From Hyalangium versicolor (GTDB taxonomy: Bacteria; Myxococcota; Myxococcia; Myxococcales; Myxococcaceae): a stretch of DNA of 64,000 bases. Below the pieces are notes generated by a model that worked only from the letters and a program-made list of their open reading frames with translations, made no database searches and had not been told where the DNA came from. This document shows positions 44,766 to 51,392 of this stretch, in pieces. The number at the start of each line of letters is the position of its first letter. The stretch's first letter is position 1. The position numbers were made by a program, and so were the translations under genes. Where the stretch lies: contig NZ_JAHXBF010000016.1 in the NCBI RefSeq assembly GCF_020103695.1, positions 61,692-125,691 of the forward strand, written 5' to 3'.

Positions 44766-45473
44766 ATGAAGCGACAGGCTGGAGCGGGGCTGTTCCTCAA
44801 GCAATGCATCGACCGGCTGGCGGCCGCCACGGGGCTCGTGTGCCTCGCGCCGGTCATGGCCGGCACAGCGGTGGCCGTGCGGGCCTCAATGGGCAGCCCC
44901 ATCCTCTTCCGGCAGATCCGCCCTGGCCGCGGAGGCAAGCTGTTCGAAGTCCTGAAGTTCCGCACCATGCGCGACGCGAAGGGCGCGGACGGCAACCCGC
45001 TGCCCGATTCACAGCGCATCACACGGGTCGGGAAGTTCCTGCGCGCGACGAGCCTGGACGAGCTCCCCCAGCTGTGGAACGTGCTGCGAGGAGACATGAG
45101 CCTGGTGGGCCCGCGCCCGCTGCTCGTGGAGTACCTGCCGCGCTACTCCGCCGAGCAGGCCCGGCGCCATGACGTGCTGCCGGGCATCACCGGCTGGGCC
45201 CAGGTGAACGGGCGCAACGCCCTGAGCTGGGAGGAGCGCTTCCGGCACGACGTCTGGTACGTGGACAACTGGAGCCTGTTGCTGGACGCGAAGATCCTCG
45301 CGCTGACGCTGCTGCGAGTCGTGCAGCGCCAGGGCATCTCCTTCGAGGGCGAGGCGACGATGTTCAAGTTCCAGGGTTCGGGCAGCAACGTCATCCCATA
45401 CCCGCGTGCCGTCCCTGACCCTGGTGTACGGCCCGTACCACCTCGGCCACCCGCGCAAGGTCATCTGGGGTGA
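44766..45473 (+). CDS. bacterial sugar transferase (initiating undecaprenyl-phosphate transferase)
   Basis: 235 residues. One N-terminal re-entrant hydrophobic helix (FLKQCIDRLAAATGLVCLAP), KFRTMRDAKG, SLDELPQLWNVLRGDMSLVG and PGITGWAQVNGRNALSW are hallmarks of the PglC/WcaJ/ExoY-type phosphoglycosyl transferases that put the first sugar-1-phosphate on undecaprenyl phosphate. The short form without extra N-terminal helices resembles PglC. The C-terminus (PGVRPVPPRPPAQ) is a Pro-rich tail that overlaps the antisense end of the aminotransferase by 83 bases. Confidence 0.92.
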   Translation: MKRQAGAGLFLKQCIDRLAAATGLVCLAPVMAGTAVAVRASMGSPILFRQIRPGRGGKLFEVLKFRTMRDAKGADGNPLPDSQRITRVGKFLRATSLDELPQLWNVLRGDMSLVGPRPLLVEYLPRYSAEQARRHDVLPGITGWAQVNGRNALSWEERFRHDVWYVDNWSLLLDAKILALTLLRVVQRQGISFEGEATMFKFQGSGSNVIPYPRAVPDPGVRPVPPRPPAQGHLG

Positions 45474-46545
45474 GGTTGGAGCCGGAGGGCAGGCACAGCC
45501 CGTTCTGGAACAACTCCTCCGCCACGCGGCCGCCTCGCTGCTTGAAGGCAGCGAAGACCGGCTGCAGGTGCATGGGCTTCCAGACGGGCCGGGCCTCGAT
45601 GTCCTCCCGCTCCAGCGCCACGCGCACCGCCTCCCGGTCCGCGCCGAAGCGCATCGGATCGATCGTTATCGTCGTCAGCCAGCGCGTGTGGCGGCCCCAG
45701 GGAGCCTCGGGCATGAAGGTGATCCCGGGCAGGCCTCCGAGGGCTCGCACGTAGAAGGCGTAGTTCCTGCGCCTCGCGGCGACCCGATCCTCCAGCACCC
45801 GCAGCTGCCCACGGCCGACCGCCGCCAGCACGTTGCTGAGACGGTAGTTGTAGCCAATCTCGGAGTGCTGGTAGTGCGGCGCCGGGTCGCGCGCCTGCGT
45901 GGAGAGCTTGAGCGCGTGGCGGACGAGCGCTTCGTCATGCGACACCAACATCCCACCGCCCGAGGTGGTGATGATCTTGTTGCCATTGAAGGAGAAGATG
46001 CCCACCCGGCCGAGCGTGCCAGGGACGCGTCCCTTGTACGTGCTGCCCAGCGCCTCGGCCGCGTCCTCCACGACGGGCACGCCGTAGCGCTCGCATACGG
46101 ACAAGATGGGGTCCATGTCCGCGCTCTGTCCGTAGAGGTGCACCACGACAACCGCGCGTGGCAGCCGCCCGGACGCGGCGCGTGACTCGAGCTCCTCGGT
46201 CAGCAACGCGGGATCCATGTTCCACGACGTGCGCTCGCTGTCGATGAAGACGGGAGAAGCCCCCAGATACCGGATGGGGTTCACCGAGGCCGAGAAGGTG
46301 AGCGTGCTCACCAACACCTCGTCTCCCGGGCCTACCCCGACCAATTGCAGGGCCAGGTGCAGCGCGGCCGTGCCGGAACTCAGCGCGAGCGCGTGTTGGG
46401 TTCCCACGCAACGGGCGAACTCCTCCTGGAACGCGTCGACATGAGGGCCCAGCGGCGCGACCCAATTGCTCTCGAACGCCTCGTTGACGTAGCCGCGCTC
46501 GAGCGAGCCCATGTGAGGCGATGACAGGTAGATACGCCGGGGCAT
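45391..46545 (-). CDS. DegT/DnrJ/EryC1/StrS-family PLP aminotransferase
   Basis: 384 residues of the sugar 3- or 4-aminotransferase class. The internal-aldimine lysine is Lys190 in FSFNGNKIITTSGGGML; EDAAEALGS (Asp161) binds the pyridine N; SGTAALHLALQL marks the cofactor-phosphate site. It would use the product of the 4,6-dehydratase encoded at 51393-53357 to make an amino-sugar nucleotide. The gene runs opposite to the sugar transferase and shares 83 bases with its end. Its ribosome-binding sequence AGGAG sits in a stem (see 46551-46603). Confidence 0.93.
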   Translation of the reverse strand: MPRRIYLSSPHMGSLERGYVNEAFESNWVAPLGPHVDAFQEEFARCVGTQHALALSSGTAALHLALQLVGVGPGDEVLVSTLTFSASVNPIRYLGASPVFIDSERTSWNMDPALLTEELESRAASGRLPRAVVVVHLYGQSADMDPILSVCERYGVPVVEDAAEALGSTYKGRVPGTLGRVGIFSFNGNKIITTSGGGMLVSHDEALVRHALKLSTQARDPAPHYQHSEIGYNYRLSNVLAAVGRGQLRVLEDRVAARRRNYAFYVRALGGLPGITFMPEAPWGRHTRWLTTITIDPMRFGADREAVRVALEREDIEARPVWKPMHLQPVFAAFKQRGGRVAEELFQNGLCLPSGSNLTPDDLARVAEVVRAVHQGQGRHAGMG

Positions 46546-46550
46546 GCAAA

Positions 46551-46603
46551 GACTCCTGGGAAGAGGACGACACCGGGCCGTGAACCCGGCGCGCCCAGGA
46601 GAC
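46551..46603 (-). promoter_or_regulatory. hairpin that may sequester the aminotransferase ribosome-binding site
   Basis: On the minus strand, CTCCTGGG (46594-46601) can pair with CCCAGGAG (46553-46560), an 8-base stem that contains the AGGAG ribosome-binding sequence of the aminotransferase whose ATG is at 46543-46545. A smaller stem (CCGGG/CCCGG, 46573-46589) sits in the loop. This could damp translation or respond to a ligand; the role is inference from pairing only. Confidence 0.5.
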
Positions 46604-46606
46604 TGT

Positions 46607-46647
46607 CACCCCCCTCCCCTCCCATGCTCTGGGGCGGGAGGGGGGTG
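46607..46647 (-). terminator. strong hairpin terminator candidate after the secreted lipoprotein gene
   Basis: A 17-base-pair stem with one G-U pair and one mismatch (46607-46623 with 46631-46647) has a 7-base loop and lies 22 bases after the stop of the lipoprotein gene 46669-47904. It is followed on the minus strand by the aminotransferase leader. The long GC-rich stem supports terminator function; a U-run is absent. Confidence 0.6.
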
Positions 46648-46668
46648 TGTCTGTTCGCTCGCCTACGC

Positions 46669-47904
46669 CTACGAGGCGGGCTGCGAAGCCAGGATCGCCG
46701 CGTTGAGCGCGCCGTTCCCGTAGAACTGCGTGTTGTTACCGACGGTGTGAGTCTCCAGCCGGCGCTGCAGGTTGGCGTTGTAGCGCCCCAGCTTCATCAG
46801 GCCATCGTTGAACCAGCCCGTGCCGCTCCCCGAGCCGTCCACGTAGTTGGCGTACCGGCCCGCCGCGGGCCAGATCACCAGGTTGAGCGTGTTGACGAAG
46901 GCGTTGATGTCCGCGGCCGTCCACTCCATGCCCGCGTCACGCGCCTCGACGATGAACGCCATGACCCCGTTGCCGTGGGCCACGTCCTGGCCGGGCCGCG
47001 AGTGCGAGCCCCACGTGTCGCTCCAGAAGTACGCGGACGAGTTGACCGGGCTGGAGCCCATCTGCTCGCGCAGCGACGAGACGTAGTTCGGCAGGTTGCG
47101 GTTGATGTTGTTGAAGACCGTCAGGTACGTGGCCTTCTTGGTGGCATCCGTCGTCATCCGATACAGATCCATCGCGATGAAGGCCCAGTGCGACGCCATG
47201 TGCGTGTTGACACGGTAGATGTAGCTGTTGGCGCCGCGCTTGTACCACTTCTCGAACATGTTCTTCTCGGTGAACGCCAGCAGCCGGTCGTACTGCGCGC
47301 GGTAGGTGGCGTTGTTGTAGAGCGCGGGTGTCTCACGGATGACCCGCAGCATGCGGGTGACGTAGCGCCAGCAGTAGCTCTCGAACAGAGGCACTTCCTG
47401 CCCGAGCGTGTCCGAGCGAGCCGAGGCCCAGCCCAGATACGAGTCCTTGAATTGGCTCTTGGACAGCGACGACGAGACCTTGGCGTGATTCACGACATTG
47501 TTCACATACAGCAGCGCACGGTCCATGTACTGGGTCTTCCCCGTGGCGCGATACATCGCGGTGTTACCATCGATGCCATACGAGAGGTTGTAGAACTGCC
47601 AGCTATCGAGCGAATTGCTCATCGGCAGGAAGCTCGAGGAGTGCTCGGAGCTCCACTTGCCCAGGAACAACTGTTCCCATGACGCCACGGTGCGGAGGCC
47701 CGTGGCTGCCAGGGTGACATCCGCCTGTGTGGGGCTGGTAAGACTGTCTGTCTGGGTTAGCGTCTCCTGGCCATTCTCTTCTGAGCTGGGATTCGAATCA
47801 GCCCGCTCGGCATTGGGATCGCAGGCCACTCCGAGCAGGAGGGACAGGACCAGAATCGAAGACGTGGCGATAGCACGCGTGCTGCGACGACGAGAGTCCA
47901 ACAT
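46669..47904 (-). CDS. secreted lipoprotein with alpha/alpha-toroid-like glycan-enzyme pattern
   Basis: Start 47904 gives 411 residues with signal peptide and lipobox LGVAC. The mature protein is all-alpha with repeated helix pairs such as GNTAMYRATGKTQYMDRALL, HWAFIAMDLYRMTTD and HGNGVMAFIVEARDAGMEWT; these resemble six-hairpin (alpha/alpha toroid) glycosidases and polysaccharide lyases such as the alginate-lyase type. I cannot name the substrate. Conserved His/Asp/Trp residues (DTWGSHSRPGQDVAHGNG) could form the active groove. Placed inside the polysaccharide locus, it may trim or modify the exported polymer at the outer membrane. Confidence 0.7.
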   Translation of the reverse strand: MLDSRRRSTRAIATSSILVLSLLLGVACDPNAERADSNPSSEENGQETLTQTDSLTSPTQADVTLAATGLRTVASWEQLFLGKWSSEHSSSFLPMSNSLDSWQFYNLSYGIDGNTAMYRATGKTQYMDRALLYVNNVVNHAKVSSSLSKSQFKDSYLGWASARSDTLGQEVPLFESYCWRYVTRMLRVIRETPALYNNATYRAQYDRLLAFTEKNMFEKWYKRGANSYIYRVNTHMASHWAFIAMDLYRMTTDATKKATYLTVFNNINRNLPNYVSSLREQMGSSPVNSSAYFWSDTWGSHSRPGQDVAHGNGVMAFIVEARDAGMEWTAADINAFVNTLNLVIWPAAGRYANYVDGSGSGTGWFNDGLMKLGRYNANLQRRLETHTVGNNTQFYGNGALNAAILASQPAS

Positions 47905-47917
47905 CAGTGGTGTCCTA

Positions 47918-47955
47918 GGGGGCCTAACCGTCCGCTCGCACGGACTGTTACCCTG
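47918..47955. repeat. copy A of a 38-base intergenic repeat
   Basis: 38 bases identical at 30 of 38 positions to 49131-49168, counted by eye. Both share the core CCTAACC, CCGCT and TGTTACC. This copy lies 14 bases upstream of the secreted lipoprotein start (minus strand) and about 163 bases before the first GNAT/FemAB-like gene. GTCCG-CTCGCA-CGGAC forms a small dyad in it. Confidence 0.7.
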
Positions 47956-48118
47956 AAATGTGAATGCTGAATTGCGTTCACGGCCCACCAGAACGTGTGT
48001 CTACAAATCAAATTCCGACATGCACCTGAGATCAGGTTGTACTCGGAGGTAGTGCACGCCGACATGGGCCTGTCTGCTCGGGTGTCCTGAGCAGTCGGGG
48101 AGCACAGGGGGAGCAGGC

Positions 48119-49069
48119 ATGACGATGAAGCCATTGAGGGCCGTACTGGTCCCTGATGAGGGCAAGCTGGCGTTGTCTCAGGATTACTTCCGCTCCGAGC
48201 ATCACCTGCGTGCGGAGGGTGTCACACATACCCTCGTCATCGAGGACAGCCAGGCCCGCGCGCTGCGCATCCCGCTCATCGTGCGCGCCATCGAGGGCAC
48301 TTCTTATCGCGACGCTGTTTCACCTTACGGTTTCCCGGGCGGCGTCCTCGACGGGCTGAGTGAAGTCCCCAAGCACCTGGTGGACTGGCGCGCCACGGAG
48401 CTCATCAGCATCTTCATCCGAGATCGGATCGGTGGGCCGTGCTGCTTCGCGGATGCCACGGTTCGAAACGAGGTGTGTCTCATCGATAGCGCCCAGCCCG
48501 TGAAGTTCCGCAGGGACCATGCGGCTGACATCCGCCGCAACGCCCGGTTGGGTTATGTGACGACGTGCTGCCACGCGAGCCAGGCTTCCCGAGAGGATCG
48601 AGAGCAACTCAAGGAAGTCTACCGGCAGACCATGATCCGTACGGAAGCCACCGCTCGATACTTCTTCTCGGATGCCTGGTTCGAGGAGGCGTTCTCCTCG
48701 CCCGCCGCATGGCTCGTGACGACGCGCGCCGCCGACGGCAGCGTGGCCTCCTCGGCGATCGCCGTCCTCAGCGATGGCTACCTGCACAACTACATTGGAG
48801 GGACAGCGGATCCGCACCTGACTCGCTCGCCGGCCAAGAATGATCTCCCGGTGATGGTCGAGCTCTCCGCGAGGCTGAGTGCCCCCGTCCACCTGGGCGG
48901 CGGCGTCCGCCCCGGAGACGGCGTCGAGATGTTCAAGCGAGGCTTCGCGAACACAATCTCTCGTTTCTACACCCATGAGATCATCTGCGAACCAGCGGCC
49001 TATGAGCGCTTGTCCGCAAGCTGCGCGACGACGGATTACTTCCCTGCCTACCGCGCGCCGCGCTCCTGA
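48119..49069 (+). CDS. GNAT/FemAB-like transferase, first of a tandem pair
   Basis: 316 residues, no signal peptide. The FemAB/GNAT superfamily is recognised by the N-terminal block DYFRSEHHLRAEGVTHTLVI, YRDAVSPYGFPGGVLDGLSE, a central QTMIRTEATARYFFSDAWFE and the C-terminal HLGGGVRPGDGVEMFKRGFA, close to the FemX/LipidII-glycyltransferase pattern. It probably acylates or aminoacylates an amino-sugar. By eye it is about two-thirds identical to its neighbour; the middle (residues about 125-170) differs most. Upstream are the 38-base repeat and an ACCTGA-GA-TCAGGT palindrome (48024-48037). GGGGGAG lies a few bases before the ATG. Confidence 0.82.
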   Translation: MTMKPLRAVLVPDEGKLALSQDYFRSEHHLRAEGVTHTLVIEDSQARALRIPLIVRAIEGTSYRDAVSPYGFPGGVLDGLSEVPKHLVDWRATELISIFIRDRIGGPCCFADATVRNEVCLIDSAQPVKFRRDHAADIRRNARLGYVTTCCHASQASREDREQLKEVYRQTMIRTEATARYFFSDAWFEEAFSSPAAWLVTTRAADGSVASSAIAVLSDGYLHNYIGGTADPHLTRSPAKNDLPVMVELSARLSAPVHLGGGVRPGDGVEMFKRGFANTISRFYTHEIICEPAAYERLSASCATTDYFPAYRAPRS

Positions 49070-49130
49070 TCCCACGCGCACATTCAAGCAAGCGATTCAA
49101 CGCCCGGCTTTCAACATCGACGGCACCCCA

Positions 49131-49168
49131 GGGTGCCTAACCCACCGCTTGAATGGATTGTTACCTTG
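49131..49168. repeat. copy B of the 38-base intergenic repeat
   Basis: Second copy of the element at 47918-47955 (30 of 38 bases equal). It ends 25 bases before the preferred start of the second GNAT/FemAB-like gene (49194). Conserved length without gaps suggests a functional site rather than random similarity. Confidence 0.7.
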
Positions 49169-49193
49169 CCACGTGGACATGGAGACAGCGGCA

Positions 49194-50144
49194 ATGACCA
49201 CGATGCAACTGAAGGCCATGCTGGTCCCCGATGAGGGCAGACTGGCATTGTCTCAGGATTACTTCCGCTCGGAGCATCACCTGCGCGCCGAGGGCGTCAC
49301 TCACACCCTCGTCATCGACAGCGGCCAGGCGCATTCTCTGCGCATCCCTCTCATCGTTCGGCCCATCGAGGGGACTTCCTACCGCGACGCTGTCTCGCCC
49401 TATGGCTTTCCGGGCGGAGTGCTCGATGGGCTGAGCGAAGCCTCCAAGCACTCGGTGGACTGGCGCGCCACGGAGCTCGTCAGCATCTTCGTCCGCGATC
49501 GCGTCTGGGGCCCTCTCTGCTTCGCGGACGGGACGGCGCGCAACACGGTGTACTTCATCGATCCCCGGCTGCCCATCGAGTTCCGGGAGATGCACCGCCG
49601 GCACGTGCGGCGCAACTTCCGCCTGGGCTTCGTGAACACCTCGAGCCCGGTGCGTGAGACCTCTCGCCAGGAGCAGGAGGGCTTCAAGCAGGTCTATCTG
49701 CAGACGATGATCCGCGACGAGGCCAGCCCGCGATACTTCTTCTCGGACACGTACTTCGAGCAGGTGTTCTCCTCACCCTCGGCATGGCTCGTGACGACGC
49801 GTGCACCCGACGGCTGCATTGCCTCCGCGGCGATCGGCGTCTCCAGTGACGGCTTGCTGCACTACTACCTGGGTGGAACAGCGGATGCGTACCTGGCGCG
49901 CTCGCCGGCCAAGAACGTCTTCCTGGGGTTGTCCGAGCTGTCCTCCCGGCTCGGGATCCCCCTCAACCTGGGAGGAGGCGTCCGGCCTGGCGACGGGCTC
50001 GAGGAGTTCAAGCAGGGCTTCGCGAACGCGAAGTCCTCCCTCCATACCCACGAGATCATCTGCAATCCCGAGGTGTACGCCCATCTGTCGGCAGGCCGCA
50101 CCGCCAGCGGCTACTTCCCCGCCTACCGTGCGCCACGGGGCTGA
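49194..50144 (+). CDS. GNAT/FemAB-like transferase, second of a tandem pair
   Basis: ATG 49194 matches the start of the upstream paralogue (both then read a few residues before VPDEGxLALSQD) and has GGAG 9 bases before it; ATG 49179 is also in frame. 316 residues. Conserved blocks are shared with 48119-49069 (DYFRSEHHLRAEGVTHTLVI, RYFFSDTYFEQVFSSPSAWL, LGGGVRPGDGLEEFKQGFAN). The most different part is the middle, which often carries acceptor recognition. The duplicate may act on another sugar or another acyl donor. The stop codon sits in the 3-base loop of GGGGC-TGA-GCCCC. Confidence 0.82.
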   Translation: MTTMQLKAMLVPDEGRLALSQDYFRSEHHLRAEGVTHTLVIDSGQAHSLRIPLIVRPIEGTSYRDAVSPYGFPGGVLDGLSEASKHSVDWRATELVSIFVRDRVWGPLCFADGTARNTVYFIDPRLPIEFREMHRRHVRRNFRLGFVNTSSPVRETSRQEQEGFKQVYLQTMIRDEASPRYFFSDTYFEQVFSSPSAWLVTTRAPDGCIASAAIGVSSDGLLHYYLGGTADAYLARSPAKNVFLGLSELSSRLGIPLNLGGGVRPGDGLEEFKQGFANAKSSLHTHEIICNPEVYAHLSAGRTASGYFPAYRAPRG

Positions 50145-50157
50145 GCCCCGTCGGTCC

Positions 50158-50175
50158 GGAGGGCCTCCGCCCTCC
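50158..50175. terminator. bidirectional terminator candidate
   Basis: GGAGGGC-CTCC-GCCCTCC is a perfect 7-base stem with a 4-base loop, in the 48-base gap between two converging genes (the second GNAT/FemAB-like gene and the beta-helix gene). Its placement suits termination from both sides. Confidence 0.55.
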
Positions 50176-50192
50176 AAGACGCACGTCAGGGC

Positions 50193-51341
50193 TCACGGGG
50201 AGGTGCAGACGACTCCGACACAGTTGCCTGCTCCGTTACCGCGCGCGACGTTACCGCCTCCGTCGATGACTCCCGGCGCATGGATGCCCCAGCCGGTGTT
50301 GCCGACCGCCACGTTGCGGGACACCGTGAGGGTGCTGGCGACCGTCACCCGGAAGCCGTCACCTCCATTGCGGAGGAAGCGGTTGTCGCTGACCGTGCCC
50401 GTCAACGTGGGCTGCAGGAACTGAAGGGGCTCGTCCAGGGTCAAACCACCCCCGTTGCTCTGCCAGGTGTTGCTCCGCACGTCAGCCGTCGTGGTCCTCA
50501 CCACGATCCCGCTGTCATTGTCGCGCACCTGCGAGCGGCGCAGCACGAAGTCGAACGGCTTCCAGACCGGCTCATCCGCGGGTGCGAAGGAGGCGTTGCG
50601 CGCAATGACCGTGTCGAGGAACGACGCATGGGCGCACTGGGAATAGCCCCCTTCGAAGAAGGGAATGCTGGCCACGGCCGAGTTCTGCAAGATCCAGCTC
50701 GAGGTGAACGAGATGGTGCCGTAGAAGCACACGACGGCGACGTCGTTGAAGGCGAAGGTCGAGCGGTCCACGTTGACAGTGTGGGCATTGTTCACGCCGA
50801 GCGCGACCTGGTTGTCGATGAAGAGCGTCGACCGAACCTCGAAGCCACCGTTGCTCGCATCCTGCTCGCTGCCCATCCCCACGGTGTTCCCGATGAAAAG
50901 GGAGTCCGTGACCGTGAACGTCGAGAAGCCATAGTTGTGGGCACCAACCCCGTTGTTCACGAACTGGAGCCGGGACAGCCAGACGTTGCGCCCCCCATAG
51001 AGCACGTATCCCTTGCCAAAGCCCCGGATGGTCCCGTTCTTCACCGTGCTCCCGGCCATCACCGCGATGCCCTCGGAGGCCCACGTGTCCGAGCCAGTCC
51101 GGCGCACCGTGTGGCCTCCCAGATCGAGGACCACTCCCTCACCGGCGATCCGGAGCGCCGGCTCGGGCGTTCCGGGGCACTCCAGATCGCGGGTGAGCCG
51201 GATGCTCTGGGTGATCGTATCGCCGCACTGGACACTCGCCTGCGCGGCCACCTCTCCACCGCCCGCCTGCGCGGTGGCTGCCCCCGTGAGACACGTCACC
51301 AGGCCCACGGCCATGGAGATCACACCTCGTACACGACACAT
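50193..51341 (-). CDS. secreted right-handed beta-helix protein
   Basis: 382 residues with a signal peptide (MAVGLVTCLTGAATAQA from the second Met, near residue 10; ATG 51314 is an alternative start with GAGGTG upstream). The mature protein is a run of beta-helix coils, for example NGTIRGFGKGYVLYGGRNVW, DSLFIGNTVGMGSEQD and RSTFAFNDVAVVCFYG, typical of pectate-lyase-like or carbohydrate-binding proteins (NosD/PbH1). No clear catalytic residues can be fixed by eye. It probably binds or modifies the locus polysaccharide outside the cell. Two Cys occur at the C-terminus (NCVGVVC). Confidence 0.78.
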   Translation of the reverse strand: MCRVRGVISMAVGLVTCLTGAATAQAGGGEVAAQASVQCGDTITQSIRLTRDLECPGTPEPALRIAGEGVVLDLGGHTVRRTGSDTWASEGIAVMAGSTVKNGTIRGFGKGYVLYGGRNVWLSRLQFVNNGVGAHNYGFSTFTVTDSLFIGNTVGMGSEQDASNGGFEVRSTLFIDNQVALGVNNAHTVNVDRSTFAFNDVAVVCFYGTISFTSSWILQNSAVASIPFFEGGYSQCAHASFLDTVIARNASFAPADEPVWKPFDFVLRRSQVRDNDSGIVVRTTTADVRSNTWQSNGGGLTLDEPLQFLQPTLTGTVSDNRFLRNGGDGFRVTVASTLTVSRNVAVGNTGWGIHAPGVIDGGGNVARGNGAGNCVGVVCTSP

Positions 51342-51392
51342 GGCATCCCCCCGTTGTTGCTGTTTCGCTCCAGCCCGCCCCCCTGCGGCGGT

